From NCBI GenBank assembly GCA_002389665.1, contig DGNO01000006.1, positions 302,568 through 366,567 on the forward strand: a DNA stretch of 64,000 bases, in the 5' to 3' direction. A program made the position numbers and the translations under genes. The stretch is from Rhodobiaceae bacterium UBA4490. GTDB taxonomy: Bacteria; Pseudomonadota; Alphaproteobacteria; Parvibaculales; Parvibaculaceae. Below, one piece after another: positions 43,777 to 53,058 of the stretch. The notes below the pieces were generated by a model. It saw only the letters and a program-made list of their open reading frames with translations, searched no databases and had not been told where the DNA came from. Position 1 is the first letter of the stretch. Each line of letters starts with the position of its first letter.

Positions 43777-44850
43777 GTGCGCGCGTTTCTGGCAAAACTG
43801 CATCACTGGACCGGCATTACGGCGGGCCTCGTTCTTTTCGTTCTGGCGCTGAGCGGCAGCATTCTGGTTTTCGACGACGAGATCGACCGCGCGCTCAACC
43901 CGCATCTTTTCGCAGTGGAAGAAGGCGCGCCAAGCGATCTCGATGCAGGCCTTGCGGCGCTGAAAGAAACGCAGCCGGGTTTCCCGCTCGCCTTTATCCG
44001 CTTGCCTCGAACGCCCCGCCATCCGGTGGAATTCTGGTCGTCCGACGAGCCGCACCGCATTGCTTATGTCGATGCGGGCGCAGGTAAACTGCTCGGGATA
44101 CGCGGCGAGAAAGATGGGTTCATAGGCTTTCTCAAAGATCTCCATATCCACCTTCTCATGGGCGAGAACGGACATACGGTAAACGGCATTGTCGGCATCG
44201 TGGTGCTTTTCCTGCTCGTCAGCGGCGCCGTGCTGGCCTGGCGCAAGGGACGGTTTGTCCGCATCTTCAAGCCGCGTTTGCGCGGCGCGCCGCTTGCCGC
44301 CTCCGCTTTCGATCTTCACCGGTTCACCGGCACAGTAGGCTGGGCGCTGCTTTTCATCAGTGCTCTGACGGGTGTGATGCTGGTCTTTTACCGCGTCACG
44401 GCTTACGCGCTGCTTTTGACGCTGGGCGGCACGCCGCCTTCTCAGCCGCCCGCCATCGAGCAGGTGGAGGGCGCGCCCGTTCTCAGCCTTGAAGAGATAA
44501 AGAAAATTGCCGCGCGGGAAATGCCCGGGGCGGTGCCCACCTGGATCCGGCTCCCTGCGGATGAAAAATCTGCCGTCGTCGTGCGCTACCGCCATGAAGA
44601 TGACCCGCACCCCAATGGCACGACCTACGGCGCTTTTCACCCGCAAACGGGCACGCTCGTTTCTTCTTACGCCTGGGAAGGCAAGGGCACGGGCATGTGG
44701 CTTTCGGACCTGAAATACCCCATCCATATCGGAGATTTCTGGGGGCTTGCGGGACCTGTCATCGTGCTGGCGACGGGCATCGTTCCCCTCATCCTTATGG
44801 GAAGCGGGACGTATCTCTTTTTCCGCCGGCGCGGCTTTTTCAGAAAATAG
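43777..44850 (+). CDS. PepSY-associated membrane protein, iron uptake
   Basis: A 357-residue inner-membrane protein with four helices (about 14-36, 137-155, 184-208 and 322-348). The N-terminus, LHHWTGITAGLVLFVLALSGS, and the region DLHRFTGTVGWALLFISALTG are typical of the PepSY_TM family. These proteins sit beside TonB siderophore receptors and are thought to aid ferric-siderophore reduction; the conserved histidines may bind haem. The start is GTG at 43777 with GGAG seven bases upstream. It is separated from the receptor gene by a strong hairpin and is convergent with the ABC ATPase. Confidence 0.87.
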   Translation: MRAFLAKLHHWTGITAGLVLFVLALSGSILVFDDEIDRALNPHLFAVEEGAPSDLDAGLAALKETQPGFPLAFIRLPRTPRHPVEFWSSDEPHRIAYVDAGAGKLLGIRGEKDGFIGFLKDLHIHLLMGENGHTVNGIVGIVVLFLLVSGAVLAWRKGRFVRIFKPRLRGAPLAASAFDLHRFTGTVGWALLFISALTGVMLVFYRVTAYALLLTLGGTPPSQPPAIEQVEGAPVLSLEEIKKIAAREMPGAVPTWIRLPADEKSAVVVRYRHEDDPHPNGTTYGAFHPQTGTLVSSYAWEGKGTGMWLSDLKYPIHIGDFWGLAGPVIVLATGIVPLILMGSGTYLFFRRRGFFRK

Positions 44851-44852
44851 GT

Positions 44853-45857
44853 TTAACTGCGCGAAGACGTGAGCTGCAGGAAGACGTCTTCAAGATCGGC
44901 TTCTTCGGTCGACACATCGGCAACCTGCACACCGGCATTGCCGATTTGGGCCAGGATCTCGCCTGCCTTCATCTCCGCCGGATTGTAGCGCACCGCCAGG
45001 CGGCCATCCTCGCGCAGCTCTGCTTTGAGGGCCGCAAGCGGCGCAGGCAGAGCGCTCAAGGGTGTGTCGGGCTCGATGATCAGCCGCTTTTCTTCGATGC
45101 GCGAAAGCAGTTTGCCCGTCGGCTCGCAGGCCACGACTTCACCGTGATTGATGATGGCGATCTCGTCGCAAAGCGACTGGGCCTCTTCAAGATAATGTGT
45201 GGTGAGCACGATGGTCGTGCCGTTGGCATGCAGTTCGAGCACATAATCCCAAAGCTGTTTGCGCAGTTCGATATCGACGCCTGCCGTCGGCTCGTCCAGC
45301 ACCAGAATGGGCGGGTTATGCACCATGGCTTTGGCAACGAGGAGACGGCGGCGCATGCCCCCTGAAAGCGTGCGCGCATAAGCGTCCGCCTTGTCGGCAA
45401 GGCCCATCGCGCCCAGAATTTCCATGGTCCGCCGCTCCGGCCGCGGCACGCCGTAAAGCCCGGCCTGCAGCTCCAGCGCCTCGGCGGGTGTGAAGAACGG
45501 GTCGATATGCAGTTCCTGCGGCACGACGCCGATGGCCGCACGCGCCTGGCGCGGATTGACGTCGATATCGAAGCCCCAAAGAGAGACATTGCCGGAGGTT
45601 TTCATCACCAGCCCGGCCAGAATATTGATGAAGGTGGATTTGCCTGCCCCATTGGGCCCCAGAAGGCCGAAAATCGAGCCGCGCGGAATGGCAAGATCGA
45701 TGCCTTTCAGCGCTTCCTTGGCGGGCTGCCCGCCCGAGGCGCGGTAAACCTTTCGCAGGCCCCTGGCTTCAATGGCATTGAATTGAGCAGCGTTCGCGCC
45801 GGGCTCTGCGGGCACCGGCGTTTCAATCTCGGCATCATGCGCAACATGCGAAGCCAT
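44853..45857 (-). CDS. ABC transporter ATP-binding protein (orphan)
   Basis: A 334-residue ATPase. Walker A is LGPNGAGKST, the signature is TLSGGMRRRL, Walker B is ILVLDEPTAGVD, and the switch His lies in LTTHYLEEAQ. The fold and length match exporter ATPases of the ABC-2 group (multidrug or polysaccharide export), with a C-terminal extension after residue 245. No permease is adjacent on either side, so the partner is elsewhere. The start at 45857 is fixed by GGGAGGG; the open frame continues to 45989 without a better site. Confidence 0.9.
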   Translation of the reverse strand: MASHVAHDAEIETPVPAEPGANAAQFNAIEARGLRKVYRASGGQPAKEALKGIDLAIPRGSIFGLLGPNGAGKSTFINILAGLVMKTSGNVSLWGFDIDVNPRQARAAIGVVPQELHIDPFFTPAEALELQAGLYGVPRPERRTMEILGAMGLADKADAYARTLSGGMRRRLLVAKAMVHNPPILVLDEPTAGVDIELRKQLWDYVLELHANGTTIVLTTHYLEEAQSLCDEIAIINHGEVVACEPTGKLLSRIEEKRLIIEPDTPLSALPAPLAALKAELREDGRLAVRYNPAEMKAGEILAQIGNAGVQVADVSTEEADLEDVFLQLTSSRS

Positions 45858-46062
45858 GCAGTCCCTCCCGGCGGCGTTGATGGTCTTGAGAGGCAGGATC
45901 TTACATGGCTCTCTATCACCGGCCCCATATGGGGTCAATTGCGCCGCCTGACAACTGCCGGGCAAAAAAGGAATTGCAGCCTTTCCCAAGCCCCGTGGAA
46001 GGTGCCATTATGCGCGCCTATCGGCGGAACTTCAGCGCGCAGGCAGGGAAAAACCGGCACTC

Positions 46063-48972
46063 ATGTCATCCAAAAAAGAATCGAACGCGGCAAAAACGAA
46101 ATCGTCTGACGCGAAACAGCCGGGTAAAGGCGATCACATTTTTCTGGTCGACGGGTCGGGCTATATTTTCCGCGCCTACCACGCGCTGCCGCCTTTGACG
46201 CGCAAATCCGACGGGCTGCCGGTCGGCGCCGTCAGCGGCTTCTGCAACATGCTTTACAAACTCTTGCAGGACACGAAAGACGAGTTCGAGCCGACGCATC
46301 TTGCGGTGATTTTCGACCATTCGGGCAAGAGCTTCCGTAACGAGCTTTACGCCGATTATAAAGCGCACCGCCCGCCGGCGCCCGAAGACCTCGTGCCGCA
46401 ATTCGCTCTTATCCGCGATGCCGTGCGTGCCTTCGATGTGCCCTGCATCGAGATGGAAGGCTTCGAGGCGGACGATCTCATCGCGACTTACGCCTGCCAG
46501 GCGGCGGCGAACGGCGCGCGCGTCACCATCGTTTCCTCCGATAAAGACCTGATGCAGCTCGTCAACGGCAATATCGACATGCTCGATACGATGAAGCTGA
46601 AAGCCATCGGTCCGGCGGAGGTTGAAGAAAAATTCGGCGTCGGGCCGGACAAGGTCGTGGATGTGCAGTCGCTGGCCGGCGATTCGGTCGATAATGTGCC
46701 GGGCGTACCCGGTATCGGTATCAAGACGGCGGCGCTGCTTATCAACGAATATGGCGATCTCGACACGCTTCTGGAGCGGGCCGGGGAAATCAAACAGAAG
46801 AAGCGCCGGGAAAATCTGATCGAGTTTGCCGGTCAGGCGCGCCTCAGCCGCGATCTCGTACGCCTCAAGCAGGACGTGCCGGTGACAGTGGGTCTTGAAG
46901 AGATGGACATCAAGACGCCCGATCCGGTGAAGCTCATCGGCTTCTTGAAGGATATGGAATTCACCACGCTGACAAAGCGTGTCGCCTCTGAGCTTGGCGT
47001 GGAAGCAGATGAGGTGCCTGCCGCTGGCGATCATCCGGCGGATGCCCCCGTCATTGTCGAGGCGAAAGGACCAGCCGAGCGCGGCGGTGCGCCGGGCGCG
47101 GTGTCACCCGGCATCGAAGCGCCTATCGATCCTGATTCTTATGAAGCGGTAACGGAGGCAGGCGCGCTGAAAGCCTGGCTCGAAGAAGCCAAAGATCAGG
47201 GCTTCATGGCGCTCGACACGGAAACGGATTCGCTCGATGCCATGGCCGCGCGTCTTGTCGGCGTCTCCATCGCAACGCGCCCCGGCAAGGCCTGTTATAT
47301 TCCCTTGCAGCACGGCGCGGGTGAGGGGCTCGATTTCGAGGGCAATGGCGCGCCCGAGCAAATCAGCCTCGATGAAGCGCTCGGCCTTCTGAAACCCGTT
47401 CTGGAAGACCCGGCGGTTTTGAAAATCGGGCAGAACCTGAAATACGACCTTCAGGTCCTCAAACGCCATGGAATTAACGTCACGCCCATCGACGACACGA
47501 TGCTTATGTCCTATGCGCTGGATGCGGGGCTCCACGGCCATGGCATGGATGAGCTTTCCAAGCTCCATCTCGGCCATGAGCCCATTCCTTTTAAAGAGAT
47601 CGCGGGCAGCGGCAAATCCCAGATCACTTTCGACCAGGTACCGATCCCGAAAGCCACGCGCTATGCCGCCGAAGATGCGGATGTGACGCTGCGCCTTTAC
47701 ATGCTTCTGAAACCGCGGCTCGTTGCGGAGCGCAAAGTCACCGTCTATGAAACGCTGGAGCGCCCGCTCGTCTCCGTCCTCGTGGATATGGAGCATGACG
47801 GGGTGAAGATCGACCGGCAGGTGCTCTCGCGCCTTTCCGGTGAATTCTCCCAGAAGATGGGCGCTTACGAAGAAGAGATTTACGAGCTCGCAGGCGAGGA
47901 ATTCAATATCGGCTCACCCAAGCAGCTCGGTGAAATTCTCTATGACAAGAAAGGTCTTTCCGGCGGGCGCAAAACGAAGACCGGCGCCTGGAGCACGGAT
48001 GCCGCAGCGCTGGAAGAACTGGCCGCGCAAGGCCATGAACTGCCGCAGCGCATTCTCGACTGGCGCGGCCTTTCCAAACTGAAAAGCACTTACACCGACG
48101 CTTTGCCCGAATATATCAATAAGGATACGGGCCGCGTTCACACCTCTTATTCGATGGCCTCCACCACCACGGGGCGGCTTGCCTCGAGCGAGCCCAACCT
48201 GCAGAACATTCCCGTGCGCACCGAGGACGGGCGGCGCATCCGCACCGCCTTCATCGCCGAAAAGGGTATGAAGCTCATCAGCGCCGACTACAGCCAGATC
48301 GAGCTGCGTCTTGTTGCGCATATTGCCGGCGTCAAGGAACTAAAAGATGCGTTTGCGGACGGGCTCGACATTCACGCCATGACGGCAAGCGAGATTTTCA
48401 ACGTGCCCATCAAAGGCATGGAGCCCTCCGTGCGCCGAAGGGCCAAGGCCATCAATTTTGGGATCATCTACGGCATCTCCGCTTTCGGCCTTGCCAATCA
48501 GCTCGGCATTTCGCGCAGCGAGGCGGGCGATTATATCGATCTTTATTTCAAGCGTTTCCCCGGCATCCGCGATTACATGGAAAGCACGAAGGAAAGCGCC
48601 CATAAGGACGGTTTCGTGGAAACGATTTTCGGGCGCAAGATTCATCTGCCCGAAATCAACTCCAAAAACGGCGCCCGCCGGTCCTTCATGGAGCGCGCGG
48701 CGATCAACGCCCCCATTCAGGGCTCCGCTGCCGATATCATCCGCCGCGCCATGATCCATATGGCCGGCGCGCTGTCGCGGGCAGATTTGAAAGCGCGTAT
48801 GCTCTTGCAGGTACATGACGAATTGATTTTCGAGGCGCCGGAAAAAGAAACCGAAAAGACCTGTAAACTCGTCTGCGATGTCATGTCGAAAGCAGCCGAA
48901 CCTGCGGTCGCCCTCTCGGTGCCGCTGGATGTGGAGGCGAATGCCGCGAATAATTGGGACGAGGCCCACTGA
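46063..48972 (+). CDS. polA: DNA polymerase I
   Basis: 969 residues, with all three domains of replication/repair Pol I. The 5'-3' exonuclease covers about 22-310 (FLVDGSGYIFRAYHALPPL; GDSVDNVPGVPGIG). The 3'-5' exonuclease covers about 360-560 and keeps its catalytic acids (LDTETDSLDA; IGQNLKYDLQVL; YAAEDADVTL), so proofreading looks intact. The polymerase domain has motif A (SADYSQIELRLVAH), motif B (RRRAKAINFGIIYGIS) and motif C (QVHDELIFEAP). The ribosome site before the ATG at 46063 is weak. The gene is followed 46 bases on by the antiporter. A perfect palindrome, CCCCATATGGGG, at 45923-45934 lies upstream. Confidence 0.97.
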   Translation: MSSKKESNAAKTKSSDAKQPGKGDHIFLVDGSGYIFRAYHALPPLTRKSDGLPVGAVSGFCNMLYKLLQDTKDEFEPTHLAVIFDHSGKSFRNELYADYKAHRPPAPEDLVPQFALIRDAVRAFDVPCIEMEGFEADDLIATYACQAAANGARVTIVSSDKDLMQLVNGNIDMLDTMKLKAIGPAEVEEKFGVGPDKVVDVQSLAGDSVDNVPGVPGIGIKTAALLINEYGDLDTLLERAGEIKQKKRRENLIEFAGQARLSRDLVRLKQDVPVTVGLEEMDIKTPDPVKLIGFLKDMEFTTLTKRVASELGVEADEVPAAGDHPADAPVIVEAKGPAERGGAPGAVSPGIEAPIDPDSYEAVTEAGALKAWLEEAKDQGFMALDTETDSLDAMAARLVGVSIATRPGKACYIPLQHGAGEGLDFEGNGAPEQISLDEALGLLKPVLEDPAVLKIGQNLKYDLQVLKRHGINVTPIDDTMLMSYALDAGLHGHGMDELSKLHLGHEPIPFKEIAGSGKSQITFDQVPIPKATRYAAEDADVTLRLYMLLKPRLVAERKVTVYETLERPLVSVLVDMEHDGVKIDRQVLSRLSGEFSQKMGAYEEEIYELAGEEFNIGSPKQLGEILYDKKGLSGGRKTKTGAWSTDAAALEELAAQGHELPQRILDWRGLSKLKSTYTDALPEYINKDTGRVHTSYSMASTTTGRLASSEPNLQNIPVRTEDGRRIRTAFIAEKGMKLISADYSQIELRLVAHIAGVKELKDAFADGLDIHAMTASEIFNVPIKGMEPSVRRRAKAINFGIIYGISAFGLANQLGISRSEAGDYIDLYFKRFPGIRDYMESTKESAHKDGFVETIFGRKIHLPEINSKNGARRSFMERAAINAPIQGSAADIIRRAMIHMAGALSRADLKARMLLQVHDELIFEAPEKETEKTCKLVCDVMSKAAEPAVALSVPLDVEANAANNWDEAH

Positions 48973-49018
48973 TTCCGGGCCTCTTCCAGGGGATGTCTAA
49001 CAAGGAAGAAGGCCCTTT

Positions 49019-50878
49019 ATGGCGCCTATCACCGATCCCACTCTTGCCATCACGCTGATCGTTGCGAGCGGCGTTTTCGCGCAATGGCTGGGCGCGCGCC
49101 TGCGCACTCCGGCCATCCTGCCGCTTCTCTTTATGGGCTTCCTGCTGGGGCCGGGGCTCGGGCTTTTAAATCCCGATGCGGTTTTCGGCGATCTGCTCTT
49201 CCCGACCATCTCCATGGCCGTTGCAGTCATTCTTTTTGAAGGCGCGCTCACCTTGCGCTTTGCGGATTTGCGCGGCGCGGCAACGCCGGTCATCCGCCTT
49301 GTCACGGTGGGCGTTCTTGTCACCGTGCTCATTCTTGGCTGGGCGGTGCATGAAATTTTCGGTTTCTCTTGGCCGCTCGCACTGCTTTTCGGGGCGATCG
49401 GCGCGGTTTCGGGCCCGACCGTCGTCATGCCGCTCTTGCGCACCATTCGGCCGAACGACAAGGTGGCGCAGGTCCTGCGCTGGGAAGCGATCCTGATCGA
49501 TCCTGTGGGCGCGGTGCTTGCCGTTGTCCTGTTCGAGGCGATTGTGGCCACCGGCGCCATGACGGAGGGAAGCTCCGTCCTCGCCTTCCTAGAAGTTTTT
49601 GCCATTGGCGGGGCGGTGGGCGCCGGTTTCGGTTTTGCTTTCGGCTGGGCGCTGCGCCGTCACGCCATTCCCGATTATCTCATCAATGTGTCGACGCTCG
49701 GTCTCGTGCTGCTGGCTTTCACGCTTGCCAACACATTGGGTCATGAAGGCGGGCTCGTCGCCGTCACGGTGATGGGCATCGTGCTCGGCAATCTGCCGGG
49801 CCTGCGTACGGGCGAGCTCATCGACTTCAAGGAAAGTCTTTCCGTTCTTCTCATCTCCGCGCTTTTCATCGTGCTCGCCGCGCGAGTGGATTTCGGCGGC
49901 ATGATGGCCATCGCCGGCGGCCTTGCCTTACTCATGGCGATCATTCTCTTCATCGCCCGCCCGCTCAATGTGCTTGTCTCCACCATCGGCACGGAAACAA
50001 GCTGGCGCGAGCGCGCGCTTTTATCCTGGATCGCGCCGCGCGGCATTGTCGCCGCCGCCATTTCCGCGATCTTTGCCGTGCGCTTGCAGGAAGCGGGCGT
50101 GGAAGGGGCGGAGCTACTCGTGCCGCTCACCCTCGTCATGATCATGGTCACCGTCGTCTTGCAAAGCCTGACCGCGCGGCCCGTTGCCGAATTGCTGGGC
50201 GTTGCCGAACCAGCCGCACGCGGTGTTCTGATCGTCGGTGCCAATCCCTTTGCTTTGGCGCTTGCCGAAGTGCTGCATGAGCGGGGCGTGCGCGTGCTTG
50301 TCGCCGATACCTCCTGGAGCCAGACACGGACGGCGCGCATGAAAGGCCTGCCCACGTTTTTCGGTAATGCTGTTTCGGAATATGCGGACCGTGAGCTTGA
50401 TTTGGTTGGCGTGGGCTCGCTCCTCGCGCTCTCCCGCCAGCCTGCGCTTAACGCGCTTTCCTGTATGCGTTACCGCCATGAATTCGGCTCGGCCAATGTT
50501 TTTGCCGTGCGCCATGATGCGGCGACCTTTGAAAAAGGCTCGGATCCGCTGCCGCTGGAACTGCGCGGTCATCTTCTTTTCAAGCCGGAACTGACCTTGG
50601 AACGCGCGCAGGAAATGCTGCGCGAGGGCTATAAAGTGCGCCTCACACGCCTGACCGAAGAATTCGATTTTGAGGCGCTTTCCGAGCAGATTGGTGGCAC
50701 GGACAATATGCTTCTTGCCATCGATAAGGACGGGCTCGTCAAACCCTTCTCCGAGGAAACGCGCCTGCGCGCGGGAGCGGACTGGCGCGTCGTCTATCTC
50801 GAAAAAGTCTCGGAAGAGAAAAAGATCGAGAAGAAGAAAGAAGAAAAAGCCCAGCGTGAAGCAAAGAAGAAAGACTAG
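49019..50878 (+). CDS. Cation/proton antiporter with a TrkA-N-like regulatory domain
   Basis: A 619-residue protein. The first 390 residues form about 12-13 helices of the CPA1/NhaP type (FPTISMAVAVILFEGALTL; GAIGAVSGPTVVMPLL). The ion-binding helix reads EAILIDPVGA, where the classical Asn-Asp pair is Ile-Asp. Residues 400-530 form a Rossmann-like RCK/TrkA-N domain (GVLIVGANPFALALAEVL), which usually senses NAD(H) or ions. The C-terminus is a highly charged Lys/Glu tail. Sodium or potassium specificity cannot be told. It follows polA closely. Confidence 0.85.
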   Translation: MAPITDPTLAITLIVASGVFAQWLGARLRTPAILPLLFMGFLLGPGLGLLNPDAVFGDLLFPTISMAVAVILFEGALTLRFADLRGAATPVIRLVTVGVLVTVLILGWAVHEIFGFSWPLALLFGAIGAVSGPTVVMPLLRTIRPNDKVAQVLRWEAILIDPVGAVLAVVLFEAIVATGAMTEGSSVLAFLEVFAIGGAVGAGFGFAFGWALRRHAIPDYLINVSTLGLVLLAFTLANTLGHEGGLVAVTVMGIVLGNLPGLRTGELIDFKESLSVLLISALFIVLAARVDFGGMMAIAGGLALLMAIILFIARPLNVLVSTIGTETSWRERALLSWIAPRGIVAAAISAIFAVRLQEAGVEGAELLVPLTLVMIMVTVVLQSLTARPVAELLGVAEPAARGVLIVGANPFALALAEVLHERGVRVLVADTSWSQTRTARMKGLPTFFGNAVSEYADRELDLVGVGSLLALSRQPALNALSCMRYRHEFGSANVFAVRHDAATFEKGSDPLPLELRGHLLFKPELTLERAQEMLREGYKVRLTRLTEEFDFEALSEQIGGTDNMLLAIDKDGLVKPFSEETRLRAGADWRVVYLEKVSEEKKIEKKKEEKAQREAKKKD

Positions 50879-50897
50879 CGCCGGGAAAGATAGATGA

Positions 50898-50936
50898 GCC
50901 GCCGCGCCGGAGGGTGCTCAGATCCGGCGCGGCGGC
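50898..50936. terminator. GC-rich hairpin between convergent genes
   Basis: A perfect 13-base-pair stem GCCGCCGCGCCGG / CCGGCGCGGCGGC with a 13-base loop, between the antiporter and GST stops. No U-tract on either side. Confidence 0.55.
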
Positions 50937-50941
50937 GAGAC

Positions 50942-51718
50942 TCAAGCGGCTTTCTGCAGTGAAGGCGCCTGCATCGTGAAAAGCTCCAGCATCCGGTCCG
51001 TATAGGCGATGAGATTGTCATGGGTCCGCATCGCATCGATGAGCGGACTTTTGATCTGCGGAATGCCGATAATATTGACCAGGATGCCGAAAGCGCTTGC
51101 ATCGGCAAGGGAGGGGCGCTCGCCGAAAAGATAGGGCTTATCGCCAAGCTCGGCGGCGAGCGTTGCAAGGTCGTCGGCGCCGAAGGCATAGATTTCCTCC
51201 CGCGTATGCCGGCCAAGCCCGTGATGATGGAGCGCCGTCTTCATCTGCTTCAGCACCATGCGGTAAACGAAAAAGCGGATCGGGGCGGGCACGTCGCCGA
51301 AGAAAATCTCCTTCTCCAGCCACTCGTTTTCCTTCTCGCACCAGCGGGTATAAACGATCGCCCAGTAAAGCCGCTCTTCAAGCATGCGCTGCAAGGCGTG
51401 GGAGCGGGCCCGCTCCAGCGGCGTTAAGTGCCAGTCGAGATCGACGCCCCGCCGCTCCTTCAGCCATTTCATGATCAAGGTGGAATCGCCGACCCGCTCC
51501 CCGTCCGCCACGATGAAGGGCAGCTTGCCTTTCGGTGCCTTGGCGGGGTTCGGCATGTCGCGCCGCTCATAGCCGATGCCGGCAAGGCGCAGCGCCGTTT
51601 CCAGTTTGACGACAAAGGCGCTGGGGTCCGGCACGCCCGGCACCTCGCTGGAAAAGCCGTAAAGCTCGAGTTTCGGGGCGTTTTTACCCGCGCCCGGCGT
51701 CTTGATAATGTTGCTCAT
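50942..51718 (-). CDS. Metaxin/FAXC-like glutathione S-transferase family protein
   Basis: A 258-residue soluble protein with a thioredoxin-like N-terminal domain (PKLELYGFSSEVPGVPDPSAF, KGKLPFIVADGERVGDST) and an all-helical GST C-terminal domain (YLFGERPSLADASAFGILV). The pattern matches the metaxin/failed-axon-connections group rather than classical GSTs; the catalytic Ser/Tyr/Cys is not evident, so glutathione activity is uncertain. It diverges from a WYL-type regulator over a palindrome at 51791-51816 and is probably that regulator's target. Confidence 0.82.
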   Translation of the reverse strand: MSNIIKTPGAGKNAPKLELYGFSSEVPGVPDPSAFVVKLETALRLAGIGYERRDMPNPAKAPKGKLPFIVADGERVGDSTLIMKWLKERRGVDLDWHLTPLERARSHALQRMLEERLYWAIVYTRWCEKENEWLEKEIFFGDVPAPIRFFVYRMVLKQMKTALHHHGLGRHTREEIYAFGADDLATLAAELGDKPYLFGERPSLADASAFGILVNIIGIPQIKSPLIDAMRTHDNLIAYTDRMLELFTMQAPSLQKAA

Positions 51719-51790
51719 TGCGTCTCTCCATTTCGCGCATCTGCCTTTTCCGCATTTCGGTGGCAGCGAATGGACTAGCTTTAGCCCGCG

Positions 51791-51816
51791 CCTCCTGACA
51801 CCCTGCTGTCAGGAGG
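51791..51816. promoter_or_regulatory. Operator palindrome of the WYL regulator
   Basis: A perfect ten-base inverted repeat, CCTCCTGACA - CCCTGC - TGTCAGGAGG, in the divergent space, 20 bases before the regulator start. Its CTGACA/TGTCAG half-sites suit a dimeric HTH protein. Confidence 0.72.
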
Positions 51817-51835
51817 CCTATGGCAGGATCTTTTC

Positions 51836-52537
51836 ATGAGACGCGCCGACCGTTTGTTCGACATTGTGGAATATATGCGCCGCCACCGCCGGGTGGTGAC
51901 GGCGGACGAGCTTGCCGGAAAGATGGAAGTCTCGGTGCGCACGATCTACCGCGACATTGCCGATTTGCAGGCAAGCCGCGTGCCCATCGAAGGGGAAGCG
52001 GGGATCGGCTATCTGCTGCGCCCGGGCTATGATTTGCCGCCGCTCATGTTCACCGAAGATGAGGCCGAAGCGCTGGCGCTCGGCGCGCGCATCGTCGCAA
52101 GCTGGGCCGATGACGAGCTTGCCGAAAGCGCCCGCGCGGTGCTCGCCAAATTGCGCGCCGTTCTGCCGCCGCCTTTGCAAAAGCAGATGGATGCGTTCGG
52201 CGTCATGGCGCCGCCCGATCATTACCGCGCGGAAATCGTCGTGGACCTTGCCGCGATCCGCAAGGCGGTGCGCCGGCGCGCCAAGATCCGTTTTGGGTAT
52301 GTGAATGCCAAAGGCGAGCAGAGCGAGCGCACCGTCTGGCCGCTCTCGCTTGCCTTTTATGGCCATGTCTGGATCGTGCCGGCCTGGTGCGAAAAGCGCG
52401 AGGCCTTCCGCGTTTTCAGGGCCGACAGGATGCGCGATCTCGTGCTGCCCGGCGAGCGCTATCCCAAAGTGCCGGGCCGTGATCTCGATGCCTATCTTTT
52501 GGAGCAGGGCATCTCCCCGCAAGACCGGCTGGAGTGA
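51836..52537 (+). CDS. YafY-type HTH-WYL transcriptional regulator
   Basis: 233 residues. A DeoR-like winged helix-turn-helix (about 1-60, TADELAGKMEVSVRTIYRDIADL) is followed by a WYL domain (about 130-215, KIRFGYVNAKGEQSERTVWPLSL) and a short C-terminal extension. The WYL fold binds a nucleic-acid-like or small ligand. The gene is adjacent to the metaxin-like GST and should bind the palindrome between them. Its stop abuts that of the convergent LEH-like gene, with no base between. Confidence 0.88.
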   Translation: MRRADRLFDIVEYMRRHRRVVTADELAGKMEVSVRTIYRDIADLQASRVPIEGEAGIGYLLRPGYDLPPLMFTEDEAEALALGARIVASWADDELAESARAVLAKLRAVLPPPLQKQMDAFGVMAPPDHYRAEIVVDLAAIRKAVRRRAKIRFGYVNAKGEQSERTVWPLSLAFYGHVWIVPAWCEKREAFRVFRADRMRDLVLPGERYPKVPGRDLDAYLLEQGISPQDRLE

Positions 52538-52921
52538 TCAGGACGCGCCCTGCACATAAGTGTTCATGTCGAAATAATCGCGCCAGACTTTGATCTTGCC
52601 ATCCTCCATCTCGAAAATACCGAGACAGGGCAGATCGATGCTTTTGCCGTTTTTCAGGTGAATATGATCGACGCGCTCGGCAATCACCGTGTCGCCCTCG
52701 GCAACGAGCGAGAGCACGTCCCAGTTCGTCGCTTTCCAATCGTTGATGAAGCCCGCAACGAAGGCTTTCACCGTCTCCCGCCCGCTCACCGGGGCGATCG
52801 GCATATTGTGATAAGTGCCGTCCTCGGTGAAGAAGGCGGCGATCTCTTCGGCATCGAGCCGCGCCCAGGCATTGATGAAGTTCAGCACGGTTTGCGCATT
52901 CTGGCTTTTATTGTCGCTCAT
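52538..52921 (-). CDS. Limonene-1,2-epoxide hydrolase-like protein
   Basis: A 127-residue cone-shaped alpha+beta-fold protein of the LEH/SnoaL superfamily. The active-site set of limonene epoxide hydrolase is present: Tyr37 and Asn39 (TYHNMP), Arg83 and Asp85 (ERVDHI), and Asp115 (VWRDYFD). Epoxide hydrolysis is therefore plausible, though the natural substrate is unknown. It ends exactly where the WYL gene ends, on the other strand, and is otherwise alone. Confidence 0.83.
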   Translation of the reverse strand: MSDNKSQNAQTVLNFINAWARLDAEEIAAFFTEDGTYHNMPIAPVSGRETVKAFVAGFINDWKATNWDVLSLVAEGDTVIAERVDHIHLKNGKSIDLPCLGIFEMEDGKIKVWRDYFDMNTYVQGAS

Positions 52922-52992
52922 GGCGTCCTCCCTTTTTTCAAAAGCCTAACACTCCTCTTCCTGGCAAGCGAGCGAGGCAGAGAGGCGCGCGC

Positions 52993-53030
52993 CCAAAAGA
53001 AAAGCCGCGCTCTTTTAAGAGCGCGGCTTT
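52993..53030 (-). terminator. Intrinsic terminator of pckA
   Basis: A 14-base-pair perfect stem (AAAGCCGCGCTCTT / AAGAGCGCGGCTTT) with a two-base nominal loop. Read leftwards it is followed by a TTTTCTTTT tract, 28 bases after the stop codon. Confidence 0.93.
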
Positions 53031-53058
53031 GTCTTTCGTAACCCCGAAAGGCGAATGC

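Noticed and set aside
41579..43795. A 738-codon open frame antisense to the TonB receptor gene
   Set aside because: The receptor has signal peptide, plug and barrel; the antisense frame has no recognisable domain and is a by-product of codon bias.
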